This document shows, piece by piece, positions 34,101 to 46,348 of a stretch of DNA of 64,000 nucleotides. A program made the position numbers and the translations under genes. Numbering within the stretch: the stretch's first letter is position 1; each line of letters opens with the position of its first letter. The DNA comes from Tamarix chinensis (lineage: Eukaryota; Streptophyta; Magnoliopsida; Caryophyllales; Tamaricaceae), in NCBI GenBank assembly GCA_030549775.1, contig CM060171.1:143562859-143626858 (forward strand). The letters are read 5' to 3'. Under the pieces are notes generated by a model. That model made no database searches. It was given only the letters and a program-made list of their open reading frames with translations, and was not told the origin of the DNA.

Positions 34101-36889
34101 GTTTAAGAGAATCAGGTTCAGGTCAAAATGGTTCTATTTCAAAGCAGTCCAATGGAAGCAATTCACATGATATACCAGTTCAACAGAAAGGGTCAATTGT
34201 TGTTTCAAGTAGTAAGGCATGTCCAAAAGAGTTTGTTGAGCACTGTGATGACATTATTTTGTCAGAATGCTTGTTTCATAAAGAGAAGACTGTGGTCTGG
34301 AAATCTGATGCTCAAGCTGCGACACACACTACTACATGCACTGATGGAAGACCCAGTGGTACCCAATTTATGACAGCTGCCTCTGCTGATGTCAATGAGG
34401 AGGACAAATGCTACAAAAGTCACTTGCTAGCCTCAGAGGCCAAACTGACTGGTGTAGATTGTCTTGCAAACATTGTTGATGCTAATCTGGTTCCTCAGGC
34501 TTCTAAGGTAACTATTTGCACTTACGTAATTGGGGCCAGCTCTTGGTAGCTTAATATATGAGACAAACAAATTTTTGTTTATAGGCTACCTTTCAATGTT
34601 TGTCTAATCTTGAAAAGGCTTGTCAGTAATTGTTCTCTTAATTAGATGGGACTGTTTTCTGCTATGACAACATGGTGTGGTTGGATAAGAAAATAGGGTG
34701 CTCCAGCAGATTTTTTCAACTCTTTGCAGTTTTCACTCAAAGAATTAACGAGGACAAAAACACTGAGATAATCTAATACTTGGGCACATTTTAATCCACT
34801 TGGTGGTTGCTTGTTGACTTTGGTGATAATATGTTCAGTAACTATTTGTGTTCTATGTTCAGCTTGATAATATTGCGGCTGCAAATGTTCTTAGTGATCA
34901 AAATAATGCTGTGTCAATGAACATTGATCGTAACAAGTCTTCTTGCCAAAAGCTGAATAGTGCTCCACTGGTTTACCACAATCTTATGTCAGAGAAGAAT
35001 GATTGTAACAAGGCATCAAATCAACCTACAAATGATCAAATTGGAAGGGTAAACGTGCTTTCTAACTCGAAATTTCTCTTGTTTTAAGATTTGTTTTGGG
35101 TTTGGGGTGCTCATTTGTGCTTTTTATCTATAGCAGGCCAACGCCATAGCAAAGGTTGCTTCTGGTCATTTTGCAAAAGATAAACTGAAGAAGAAGAAGA
35201 AGAAGAAGAAGCTTTTCATGGGCAAGGGTGCTAGCATGCATCTTAGCAGAAATATTTTATATGGGACATTTCTAAGCCTGCAAAAGAGGAAGAATCTCAG
35301 GAGAACAAAGCGGCAGGCTGTAAATGCTCACCTAAACTCAAAAGAACAATGTATCTCAGCAGATGTAGGTCCACACGCCTCTGATAGGTTGACTTCCTCT
35401 TCTAATGGTAGTTATAAGCATTCTCATAAGAGGGATCGTACATCTGGTTCAAGTAAGAGCGATATAATATCTGTGCTAGAGAATTTGAAGAATGGAACTG
35501 GAATTTTACAGAAGGAGATTTTCGAAAGGAAGATACCGGAAATGCAATGCCAAAATAACTCTTGCAGCCTGCTATCTGGAGAACAGCTAGGTGCTCAAAA
35601 GCCTGAAGTTTCAAAAGCTTGTGTAAATGATGAAGTGCACACTAGCGATATCAATACTCTCACTGCCAACTTATGCGAGACTAGAAGTAACTTTCTGCCT
35701 GTTGCTGATATTGTTCTGAGCTGCTTAAGTGAACTTGAACTTTTGTTAAATGTTCCTGTTTGTTTCATTTCCTTTCTTATTAGTTATTCGGTTGATTTAA
35801 TCATTTTTTGTGATTACAGTTGGGCATTGGGATGGAGTAGATTTGCCTCCTGGAATTCCAGAATGGAAAGGCTTAGACGACTTTCGGATCGGCCATGTTG
35901 GTGATGAATGGTGATTTTCTTTCCATGGGATTTTGTGATTTGCCATGTGCTTTATGCGATCTTTTATGGTGTATCAACTCTTGTAGCTCATTAGTGGGTA
36001 ATTGGGTTAAGTGTGGTGAAGCTCTCTTTTTGGGGTATGGGGGTTTAGATTGAGCCTGAACTGGCTTGATGTCTAATGTTTTGGCTTTCTATGTGTTTAG
36101 AGGATTGCTGTGCTTTATTGGTTTGGCTGCGATTCTCTCTATGTGCTGTTAGTGCTTTTTACAGTATGGAAAATAGAAACCCAAGCCAACTGCAAGAAAG
36201 ACCACCTCCTGCATCAACTGGAATAAGAGGCGATATGGTCCATTGGTCATTCAAAAGGCTACCCTCCATAGGGATTTTATGCAGTGATGGAATCAATTAG
36301 GCGCTGAACTAGAACCTGAGGGTTTATATATATATATCGTGTTTGGAAATTCTCAGTTTCTCTTGCTTTTGGCCCTAGTTTCCTACCCCATTAAGTCGGG
36401 AAGTCTGTAGGTGCTGAATTTGGCTAGTCTGAGCATCTCTAAAGCTGATTAAGAGTTCATGTGAGGTTTCATATTCAGACTTTGGAATCAAGTCGCCCTC
36501 TAATGGTCTTCTCAAAAAGTGCTTCATTTGTCTCTGATAATTGGGTGGGTAGAATCTTTACGGGATAAATTTGGTTCTAACCCTGCGTATGCGACAATCA
36601 GGATACTTTATTGCCCCATAAATGTGAGAAAGTTGTTTTGCTTCTTTTTGACTCATTTAGTGTGAGACAGTTGTTTTGCTTCTGTTTGACTCATGGAATG
36701 TTGTTATACTGCTTGCTATTCATTTTGCTGTCCTGTCCTTCCGAGTATTGAGTACGTTTCTTTTATTTCTGTAGGGATGAAGAATATGACCGTGGTAAAA
36801 GGAAAAAGGTGAGGCAGTCGAGAATTGGATTTGGTGGATCAAATCCTTTCCAAGAAATTGCCTTGAAGAAGGCAAAATTGAAGAGATAA
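25187..36889 (+). CDS. UBP23: Ubiquitin-specific protease (UBP23-like), 11 coding exons
   Basis: A cysteine deubiquitinase (peptidase C19/USP) that removes ubiquitin from proteins. Predicted exons: 25187-25489, 25633-25747, 28325-28435, 28980-29152, 29294-29620, 33534-33659, 33899-34507, 34863-35048, 35137-35728, 35820-35910, 36775-36889. All introns are GT-AG and the phases agree, giving 915 aa (Arabidopsis UBP23 is about 860). The Cys box GLENLGNTCFLNSVLQCL puts catalytic Cys at residue 112. The His box has THSGHYYCFVR (His 366) then WYSLDDNR (Asp 382/383). CxxC pairs CMQC and CERC form a zinc-binding site in the fingers. The N-terminal FHLARKP and DFKLETL segments and the C-terminal WDEEYDRGKRKK with its basic NPFQEIALKKAKLKR tail fit UBP23. 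The middle (about 400-830) is variable and has an eight-Lys run. No frameshift is seen. Exon 9's donor (GTGAAC at 35729) and the exact start are least certain. Confidence 0.92.
26570..27835 (+). repeat. Diverged tandem repeat in intron 2 of the UBP23-like gene
   Basis: About three and a half units of 330-450 bp. Recurring landmarks are a 'TAGAATTAGCCC/TCTT' box (about 26628, 26982, 27328 and 27689), GGATGCAG/GATGCAGGC/GATGCAAGC (26576, 26932, 27278 and 27658), a TTGTACAAAG/TTTGTACC motif, and TGAGATGATCTCAAGA-like words (26802, 27514). This accounts for much of the 2.6-kb intron. Confidence 0.65.
28485..28720 (+). repeat. Near-perfect tandem duplication in intron 3
   Basis: Two copies of about 118 bp, 28485-28603 and 28604-28720. 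Each begins AACTGTCTATTTTTTGGTAA and ends GGATTAGACTTGGGTATGT, differing mainly in T-run lengths and a few substitutions. Recent compared with the diverged array in intron 2. Confidence 0.92.
30548..31102 (+). other. Open reading stretch of unknown origin in intron 5
   Basis: A 120-codon frame (30548-30910) reads through SMSNNDIAKVLKPNDSFVYK and SQLALCGLHPNQSATEV. After its stop a second stretch near 30968-31099 reads MAQTDFFPFIKSDKIQRF and YILKKKEMEQ. Amino-acid composition looks protein-like rather than low-complexity. I do not recognise the family. It could be a captured exon, an alternative exon of the host gene, or chance. Confidence 0.25.
31258..31292 (+). repeat. GGAGAA hexamer array with G run, intron 5
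   Basis: About four GAGAAG/GGAGAA units followed by a run of ten G. A simple repeat with no other content. Confidence 0.85.
32006..32013 (+). other. 8-bp target duplication GTAATATC (left)
   Basis: Identical to 32963-32970 on the other side of the hAT-like element. Confidence 0.9.
32014..32962. mobile_element. Non-autonomous hAT-type element in UBP23 intron 5 (949 bp)
   Basis: The ends are TAGGGGTGTTTAATGGGTTG and the inverted TAGGGGTGTTCGAATGGGTT, with an exact 8-bp duplication GTAATATC on both sides. Both features are typical of the hAT superfamily. The interior is rich in GGGTTGGGTT / AACCCAACCC words and includes repeated CCCGAC-type phrases. No transposase frame is present. A related, truncated sequence is at 42585-43490. 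Confidence 0.88.
32963..32970 (+). other. 8-bp target duplication GTAATATC (right)
   Basis: Exact match to 32006-32013. Confidence 0.9.
35188..35211 (+). repeat. Coding (AAG)8 microsatellite in UBP23 exon 9
   Basis: Eight AAG codons in a row encode Lys 668-675 of the predicted protein. Length polymorphism would change the protein without shifting the frame. Confidence 0.85.
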
Positions 36890-37784
36890 AATGCAGCGTT
36901 GATACAGCACTGATGTGATCGAAGAGCGAGCTATGTAGGAGGCAACCAGAGATCATAGATTTATGATGGGTTCTATTTATTCCAACACCCCCCTCCAATT
37001 TTCTCCAGTGTTCAATTTGGGAAGAAGGTATGACCCTGGCATTCGCAGCGGGTAACCAAAGATAGTTACTTTCTGGCGAGTGATGTGAGAAAGGGTTGTG
37101 CTCCAGCTCGCCTATTATTCGGCCAATTTTGAGGACGATCTGATTCATTTGTCGACAATTTAACCAATCAAACTTTGCATCATTTTCTTTTCTCCACCTT
37201 CATTGTAAGGCATCTGGACGACGCTTTGTTTTTGCCCAGTTTTGTCAAGATATCCAGCATATAATTTGTAATGTGGGATGTTTATTCTCTAGTTTTTGCT
37301 AATAATTTATATAATTTTTTTATTGATGTTACTATTATTATAATAAATTATTAATGAAACTACTGTGATAAAATCATTGACGACATTTTGTTTTCTTAGT
37401 ATGGCATTAGGTAGTAGCTCTTCAGCTGTTCTGTATCAAAGCATTGTGGTTTGGCAGTCCTAAACAAGCGACTATATCAATGTCAGCAACCTGGGTAGAT
37501 AATCAGGTGGGAAAGGAGGATGAGAAGTGGGCATGCGGTAAGGCTAGTGTAAGCATGGTCGACGGCTCGGTGAAAGACACAATTTTGGGACAGGGCGAGG
37601 GAGAAGGAAGGCCAGAAGTTGTCGCTGGGGCCAGCGGTGGCCTGAAGTTTCCGGGTTATTCTTGATGGCCGGGAGCAATTTTCTTGATCAGGGCAGCATT
37701 TATGTAATGGGTAAGAGATTAGGGGTCAGAAAAATTAAAGTAAATGAATATGGTATAAAGGACCGCGATGAAAAATGATTGGAT
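36890..37784 (+). other. 3' UTR and downstream flank of the UBP23-like gene
   Basis: Follows the TAA at 36887-36889. An AATAAA occurs at 37342-37347, with further T-rich sequence upstream of it; the true cleavage site cannot be told. A GC-richer patch at 37440-37670 has a 73-codon frame without a recognisable domain. Confidence 0.4.
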
Positions 37785-40700
37785 TGTTATGATATTGAAA
37801 AATTGAAATATATAATGGATGTAAGATAGAAAAGAAGGGAGAATGAGACTTCTAAGTTGAATTGATATATATGTAATGCACAACCTTTATGTATATATAT
37901 ATAGATATTATAGTTAGAACTTCAAAGAATTTAGAGGGGGCGGGGGTGATAGGGTTATTAAGAATGGTAATGAAAATTTTTAAAGTTGATACATAATATA
38001 AAGTGGTTTGATAATATAATTTTTCTAAATCTATTATCAAAAGAGGTTGTCTTTTGAAATTTAAATTTTCCTTGTGTTTTATTGGCGATCACTAATTTTT
38101 TAGTTTATGAGCCTATTATCTCAATAATTTTCTAGGAATTGATTTATAATTTGATTTAGTTATTCTCTCTAGGTTTACAAGTCTTTTAATTCAATAACTT
38201 CTCTCAAGAATAGTAGACAACACATAACCTCAATTTAATGAGTTTAAAAAAAAGTTGCGGTTGGTTACAAAATATCTCACAATTGATATAAACATGAAAT
38301 TTAAGGAACAATTTGTGAGTGTAATTTAATTAGAAAGAATATATTTACATTAGAAAGTAAATTGATAATTGATCCGAATAAGTGTGTTTTGACGGTCTTG
38401 TGATCAACATACTTCATGCACACTTAAAAAAACATGTCAACTCCTTTAAACTCATTTGCTATTATCAAAACAAGGTTTAAGATATTGATTGACTTATGAG
38501 TTCAACATAATTCTATAATGATATTGGATGTTACAATATAAGATCACTAAGTTAACATAAATAAGGAGGTTGGAAATCAAAACTAATGAGGCATAATAAG
38601 GTAAAATAATGGATGATACAATAATGAAGGGAATATGAAAAATTCTATCCCTTTAATAAGGCACTTACAACACTTCCGTTGTATGTTCATATTTAAATAT
38701 TTGTTCCACTCCCTTTAGCTAGTAAGTATATATGAAGTAGTAGGAGAACCTAAAAAATATATCCTCATATGCAAATGTGTCTCATTTACTAATATTTGAT
38801 ACTCCCTCTTAAAAGTATACATTTGAGATATTGCCTCATTAAAAACCTTAATAGAAACAACTTATAGGACAAAACTATAGCTAAGAAAAAGAATATAATT
38901 TCTTCCCTCAACTTATTATGTCTCTTCCATCCATTATATTACATATGATTTTATTTGTATGTGTGACCACACTTCAATAGTATCGAGATTGAAACTTTGC
39001 TAGTAAAAACCCTATAGGGGACAAAACTTGGATTTTGTACAAAGACATATGTCACAAAATTATTTTTTAGATCATTTTTTATAAGCACCTACTACTAGTT
39101 AATTGGTCCGACACATTCAAATATTGGAGTTCTTGTCAATATAAATCACGTTCATTAAGTGAATACATTTAAATTTTATATGTTTATTCCAAATCATTTA
39201 ATTATTTATCAAATGACATGGAAATTTCTCACTTTTTTCCATTATCAGTTACAACTCTTTAGATAAAAAAAATATTGATGACATAATCTATTCTTGGATT
39301 ATATCTATATGGACATGTTGGCTCATTGTTACAAGTTTTTTATCCGTTTCAAGGAGTATAACTAATTTTTTAAGGGTTCAACTCCTTGGGCCTATATCAA
39401 ACACTTTTAGCATATTTATATCATACTTGCCATTAACTTGATTGACGTCACAACAAGAATTTCTGTGTGAGTTGGAATATTAGTTAGCACATCTAAATTT
39501 TATAGTTTCATGGCCATAATAGAAACAAGTTCTAGCTATGATACATCTAGCAAACATAAGCATCAAATACACTTTGATTTTTCTTTCAGCCTATATATCA
39601 TGGAAGAAATCTTCTAAGAGATTTCTTGCTTCATAATAATCTCAATCTCCTTTGTAGAGGAGTATGAGCATATATAAGACACATTCAAACTTTTAAGATA
39701 AATATTAGATTCATTTCAATGAACCTAGATTCAAGAATAATGTGATATGCATTTGGTACCAAGAATAACTTTGCATGCATAAAGATATATCACATCTATA
39801 CCACACTAACAAGAGTTTAGCAATCAAATGCATAATCAATGACTCTATCAGGTTGTTATGTTTCCAACTTGAAGCAATGCTATTGTATTTTTTCCAACTG
39901 GATGGTCATTCACTTTTGTGTCAATGCAACAATATCAGTTACAAACTATAACATGTGACTTTACATCAATGCATCATTTTATATCATCATATATTTAAAT
40001 GGCTCACATGTTTCCACTTGAAATATATTAATGGCATATGAGATTTTGCATTTTCTTGCATTATGACATCTTAGTTGTAAATTTGCCAAAATGATATGAC
40101 ATTCATTTGAGATCACTAATCAAAAGGATCATTAGGATTCTTAGTGGGTGCTCATAAAGTTTCAATGATGTAGTAAATCATTTTTGTGTTAATGTGATCT
40201 CATTTCTTGTTCCTGAAAGATAATATTTTATAGCATACTAACTTGTGTTTAGTAACACTTTTTCACTTTTCACATTTAACAAATGTACACTATGTGCATT
40301 TCTCTCAAGATTTTCTCAAGCCATTCTTTATGATAATGTTGTTATCAATTACCTTTAGACTTTGGTAACTTCTTTAAGAATTTACATAGCGTAAAATGCA
40401 CATTTTGATATTTGAGTGTCCCTTCAAGGAGAATTTTTATAGATCAATTATGCCATATACAATGTGCACATTGGTTTTTGCTGATGCTGGTTCATGAAAC
40501 ATATCAATTCCTAAAGATAGACCATATAGTGACACTCTGATTGGTTAAACTAATCATCTAGATCACGTTAAGGTCTATGAGATGTGAAACTTTAGGCTTA
40601 AACCATTAAACCACTTATAGGATGAGAAACTTTAGGCTTCAACCATTAAATTACTTTTCAAATGGAAATCATGAGTTTTGATCATAAAACTATTTCCAAA

Positions 40701-42585
40701 TGGAAAGCTTTAAACTTCGACCATCAATTTCCTCTACCCTTCAAAATTATAATATAAGGGGGAGGTTATTATAAATACTTCAACCACTGCAGTGGTGGAG
40801 GAGACTTGACCATGGTAAGTTCTAACCACTACTAAGAGTTTAATTTGCAAAAAAAATAAAAATAAAAAATTAATTGCTTAGGTATTCAGGACCATTAAAA
40901 AAAACTCATTCTTCTAAATCAAAAGGCACTTGAGGTATTCAAGATATACCATAAGGTCTTATTAATCAATATCACATAATTCTTAAAAGAATTTTAACTA
41001 CTTAATCTCCTTGATCAAATTTCACATTAGGTATCCATCAACTTTTAATCATTTGATCTTCAAGATTGAGTTGTGAATCATGTATTAGGTAAGGCTTTCA
41101 ACTTCCACATCAATTTTGTCATATCCTTCTTTACCTCAGGTACGTATTTCTAAATAAAATATTTGGTCAGGAGTTGTATACTTATATTGATACTTGTGCA
41201 ATCACCCATCTATTATTCAAGAACATGGGAAAGATTAAGCCACTTTTGGTCGCCCTTCGTTAACTTTAGATAATGAAGGTTTACATGTTATATGTACTCC
41301 AATCAACTTCATGTGATACGATATATATAGAGATGGATGATGAGACCATCGGTCCATCACTTATATGTGCACGGTGATGGACAATGAGACCATCAATCCA
41401 TCACCTTTAAATTTACATATTTTTCTCATACATTGTCACTTTAGGTAGTTTTCCATCAATTTCAAGTGATGAGCGCATAATGATTTGATAATGTAGTTGC
41501 AAAATCATTGAATTTATTTTTTTAGTTGATTTAGCTCGATCAATTTTGAGTTTATCAAATGGACGACATTTAGCCTTTTATTGAAAATTAGCTCTGCCAT
41601 CTATCTTATAGTAGGATGGGAGACCATAATATCTAATTTACCCACTTTTGTGGGTGTGTAGCTATATGGTCACTAGATGTGACTCTTGAACTATTATCGG
41701 TAGCCATATTGTCATCTCAAACAATTTTTAGTCCATAAAATTATTGCATAATTGGAATAAATGAATTGAAATATAGTATTAGATATAATAATATAGTTTA
41801 GTATATGATCTATCTAATTATGCATAAGACTTAGATCAAGATATTGATGAGATCTAAATCATCCTAGAGAACGAGCATGAAACTAGATCATGCTTTTATC
41901 CAAACAAAGATAGGGAAAATAGGATTAATACTCCCTTATTTAGAACTGATTCAAGGATCATACTACACCCTCCTTAAAACGTTTAATCATTCAATTTTAA
42001 GTAAGGGGGTCAATGTCTTTGAAATTTGTTTGATTGTAAAATATTCCATATATGTAAACTTTTGGATTCTTACAAAAATTGAGATTTTACTCTTGAAAAA
42101 AGGATAAGATAATACTCTATGACACATACTAATTATACTGATATGGAATGATAACTAGTAAAGATAGAGCTCTAGTTGAACGTGACATCAATTCCATGGT
42201 TATTTGCATATGTGCACCTTAATGTCTCAAACAAGATCAACAAAGAAAAGTGTGTGTGTGTGTGTGTGTGTATTATGCAAAGCATAATTGTGTTGATAAT
42301 ATGTTATAGTATTGAAAATTTAAAGTAGATGATGGAAATATGATAGAGATAAAAAGAGAAGGAGACTTTTGATTCTCATTGATACGGATATGATGTACAT
42401 CCTCCATGTAAGTATATAGATATTACAACCATGAGTCAATAATGATATTGGATGTTACAATATAAGATCACTAAATAACCAAAAGCAAGGAGGTTACAAA
42501 TCAATACTTATGAGACATAACGAGGTATATTAATGGGTGTATAAAATATGAAATATTCATCTATTTAACATGGTATTTACTATAG
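37785..42585. mobile_element. Degraded element flanked by direct repeats (LTR-like)
   Basis: Two segments are repeated in the same orientation. First, 37788-37912 resembles 42298-42425 (both TATTGAAAA...GAGACTT...TTGATA...ATGTA). Second, 38513-38660 resembles 42447-42565 (GATATTGGATGTTACAATATAAGATCACTAA, shown here only by its ends). The left copy has about 590 extra bases between the two parts. This is what a decayed LTR pair looks like. The interior has no readable domain on either strand. CATTAAAAACCTT and GGACAAAAC words near 38840-39030 recall some copia-type elements, but that is only a resemblance. Confidence 0.45.
38661..42290. other. Interior of the direct-repeat element, no coding recognised
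   Basis: AT-rich, stop-dense in all frames. A 76-codon frame at 41877-42107 has no recognisable features. A (GT)11 microsatellite lies at about 42250-42271. Confidence 0.5.
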
Positions 42586-43490
42586 CTGACAAAAGTTGGC
42601 CCAACCCACCCGACCTGACTTGACCTGCACAAAATCCAACCCAACATAAATCAAGAAATTCATCAAGCCAGCTCAACCTAATCCAATTTGAAACTGACTC
42701 AACTCGATGTTGATATAAACCCAATCCATAACCTAACATCAACCCAACCTGCTATCAACCTAACCTACCATCAACTTGACTTGCCATCAACCCAACCCAT
42801 TATTAACCTAACCTGACTCGACAAAAATAAATTCTATATTAATAGGCTACAATAATAAAAAGTTACACATGTCTTATTATTTATTTAAAGCTTTTTAAAA
42901 TATATTGTTATATAAAATTTACTTATTTTTCTTAATTTTATTATAAATATACTTATTCACCAATGATATTCTAATTTTACTGATTTTTTCACATACAAAC
43001 ATAAAATTAAAAAGTCATATTAATAAAAAAAAATAGTAATTAATGACACATTATCAATTACATACTTGTATGAAGTCAAACTTAATGCTTGTTTATGAGG
43101 TTAATAAGTTAGATTAATTTTGGTAGTAAATGTTTGATTTGATCTAGGATTAGTTCAACAAAAATCTAATTCATCAATTTAACCCAAACATGACTCGTCA
43201 AATTAATTCAAATATAAAATCACCTAAATACGAGCTTGCTCAGCCCAAACCCGACCCAACAAGCTAATCCAAAATAACCCAACCCTAACCCGACCCCAAC
43301 TTGAACTAGCTCAACCTAAATCTGACGCGCCTGGTAAATTAATCCAATACAACTTGAATTTGCAATGACTTGAACCCAAAATGATCCAATCCAACCCACA
43401 AAGAAACTGACTTGCAACCAACTCGACCCATTATAACATGACCCGCTATAACCTGACCTGCTATAAACCATCCCAATTGCCATATATAGT
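42585..43490. mobile_element. Truncated CCCAACC-rich element related to the intronic hAT
   Basis: Dense CCAACCC/CCCGACC/CAACCTAACC words at 42596-42830 and 43190-43480 with an AT-rich middle. The second block follows the same order as part of the intronic element (AGCCCAAA...CCCGAC; AATTAGCTCGAT or equivalent; AATGATCCAA; AATTGCCA.TATA near 43480 and 32748). No terminal TAGGGGTG is preserved, so it is a relic. Confidence 0.5.
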
Positions 43491-43492
43491 AC

Positions 43493-43504
43493 AACAATGG
43501 TGAA
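43493..43504 (+). other. Probable LINE target duplication (left)
   Basis: AACAATGGTGAA resembles AACAATGATGGA at 46337-46348 after the poly-A tail (10 of 12 match). This fits target-primed insertion followed by mutation. Confidence 0.5.
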
Positions 43505-46336
43505 TGTGCAGTGGATCGACTTATTCACTAATTCATCTGTCACCTTTCTCCCCCCTATACTTTCTGATCACTGCATTGTTAGTGTTAACACAGGAGCCAC
43601 TATTAATAGGAAGAAGCCATTCAGATTTAACAATTTTTGGGCTGATGATCCTCACTTTTTGGATACCATTGTAGCTCACTAGCCTGGTTATTCAAGAGAT
43701 AAACCCCTGTTACATCTTTTCAGAACTCTCCAAATGTTGAAACCAGTTCTGAAAAATTTCAACAATACCAAATATGGCTCACTGGAGTACAAAGTAGAAA
43801 CAACAAGAACAGAGCTAGCAGATATTCAAAAGAGAATACTTCTGGATATCCATGATACTCATCTCAGAACTGAACTCCAAAAATATGAAGACCAATTCAG
43901 TAGACTTTCTAGAAACTATGAGTGTTTCCTCAAGCAAAAATCGAAAATTCATTGGCTCAATGTGGGAGATTCCAATCATAAATACTTCTTTGCTTGAATG
44001 AAGGGGAATCAAAATATGAACTCTATACAACAAATTAAATTGCAGCCTGGGATATTTACTACTGATCCTTCTTGTATTACAGAGGCTTTTGTTACCTTTT
44101 ATAAAGGTTTTCTTGGCTCTAGAGGTGATAGTAAAGGAATGGTAAATAATGCTGTTATGTATCAGGGCCCTAAACTTCTGGATACTCACAAATATCAATT
44201 GTTGTCTCCTGTTACACCTCAAGAGGTAAAATATTTTATTTTTGCTATTGGAGACTATAAAGCTCCTAGTATTGATGGTTACACTGCTGTTTTCTTTAAG
44301 AAATCATGGGGCATTATTGGAAATGATATCATAGCTGCAGTTCAGAATTTCTTCACTTATGGGAATCTTCCTCCTCAGCTTAATATCACATCTCTCACCC
44401 TCATTCCCAAAATCAGATGTGCTACTAGGGTGAGTGAGTACCGGCCTATTGCATGTTGTGGTGTGTTATACAAAATCATCTCCAAAGTGTTAACAGCCAG
44501 GCTACAGACTGTAATGCCATACCTAATCAACCAAGCTCAATCAGGTTTTGTCAAAGGCAGACACATTAGTGAAAATGTGTTGCTTGCTGCTGATTTGGTT
44601 AGAAAATATACACAAAATCATATCTCTCCTAGATGTATGATCAAAATTGATATTAAAAAAGCCTATGATTTTGTTCACTGGGATTTCTTGCAGCAAGTAC
44701 TCCATGCTTATGGCTTTCCTCTTCAAGTTGTTAGATGGATTATGGAGTGTGTCACCACTGTTTCTTACTCCCTTTATACAAATGGTGAGCTCTCAAAACC
44801 TTTCAAAGCTTAGAGAGGTTTAAGGCAAGGAGACCCCCTTTCACCATATCTATTTGTTTTGGTGGTCGAATACCTCACAAGGTCACTCAAACTCCTGTGG
44901 CAGGATAAGGATTTCCATGGAAACCCCAAATGCAAAAAGTTGAAGATTATAAACCTTGATTTTGTAGATGACATGCTTCTCTTTTGCAGAGGAGAGTTGA
45001 AATCTATTAATTATCTCATCAAGGTGATACAAGAATTCTCTGAGAGATCTGGACTTCTTATACACCCCCAAAAAAGCAACATATATTTTGGGGGTGTGGA
45101 TGCAAATACTAGACCTCACATTTTGCACCACACAAACTTCTCTAAGGGTACTTTCCCATTCTCATATTTAGGGGTGCCCCTATCTACTGCAAGACTCACA
45201 ACAGGGCAGTTACAAGGGCTGATTTAAAAAATAGCAAAGAAAATCACGGGCTGGCATTCCCACCTATTTTCTTATGCTGGTAGAGCTGAGTTACTGAAAT
45301 CTTCAGCTTTCAGCTCTATTGGTCTAAGATCTTTATTCTACCAAAGAAGCTGATTATACAAATTGAAAGCATGTGTAGGCAATTTTTATGGACTAGGAAA
45401 ATAAATTCATCAAGGAAAGCTCTAGTTGCTTGGAAACAGGTCTGTTTACCTAGAAAGGAAGGAGGGCTTGGCTTTATTGATATATATCACTGGAATAGAG
45501 TAGCTGTGGGAAAAATCCTCTGGAACCTTTGCTGCAAGAAGGACACACTATGGGTCAAATGAGTTCATACCATTTACCTAGGCTCCCAATCTGTGTGGTT
45601 ATTCAATTCAACTAAAAAATGCTCTTGGTACTTACAACAAATCCTCAAATTAAGACCTCACTTTCAGGCCTTATTTTCTAGCTCTCAAATTCTTCTTAAA
45701 CTCATGAAGGATGGATCATATAGTATCAAAAAAATGTATGACTTCACAAGACCTCATAGGGAGAAATCTTGGTGGTCGAAAATTCCTTGGTGTGGCCTAG
45801 CAGCTCCTAAACACCAATTTATTACCTAGCTAGCTATCCAAAGCAGGTTGATGACCAAAGCAAGATTGAAACAGTTGGACCTTGTTGAAGATACTAAATG
45901 CACTCTTTGCAGAACAGGGCAGGTGGAGGATATTGAGCATCTAATGTTTAAATGCCCATATAGCCACAACATCTGGATGAAAATCAGAACCTCATTTTAG
46001 AGAAGAGACCATGCCCAAACATGGGAATAAGAACTAAAGGTTCTAGCTAAAAACACAAAATAGTGCAAAAAGAAGAAGGATGTACTTAGAGCTTTATTTG
46101 TTACTTTTACTAGCTTAGTTTGGCGTGAGAGGAATAATAGAATTTTCAGGAACATTTCTAGTCATCCTCATGAACTACTTAAGTCTATTTATTTTGAGGC
46201 TTCTAGTAGAATATTTGCTGCTCATTATAGCAACAAGTACGACCCTTGGAAAACTTGTATAGATTCCTTGGTGGTCTAGTCTATCTTTTACATATTTCCA
46301 TTTTGGTAGTAATAAAATTACTTACTTACAAAAAAA
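43505..46336 (+). pseudogene. 5'-truncated LINE (L1-type) ORF2 pseudogene with poly-A tail
   Basis: It starts inside the endonuclease domain (FLPPILSDHCIVSVN; the SDH motif is near 43560). The linker and reverse transcriptase follow: LTLIPKI, RPIACCGVLYKIISKVL, QAQSGFVKGRHISENV, IKIDIKKAYDFVHWDFL, RGLRQGDPLSPYLF and the catalytic FVDDMLLF (about 44970). SYLGVPLS and the maturase-like GWHSHLFSYAGR come next, then a zf-RVT Cys/His segment (CTLC...EHLMFKC) near 45900-45960. A WRERNNRIF tail follows and the element ends in AAAAAAAAA. Frame 3 stays in register over 43497-45227 with stops at 43680, 43995, 44811 and 45225. A frameshift follows before 45371. It is non-functional but fairly young by its readability. 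Confidence 0.92.
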
Positions 46337-46348
46337 AACAATGATGGA

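Noticed and set aside
37444..37665. 73-codon frame in a GC-richer patch after the UBP23 stop codon
   Set aside because: Too short, no domain recognised, no clear promoter; could be a chance frame, so not called as a gene.
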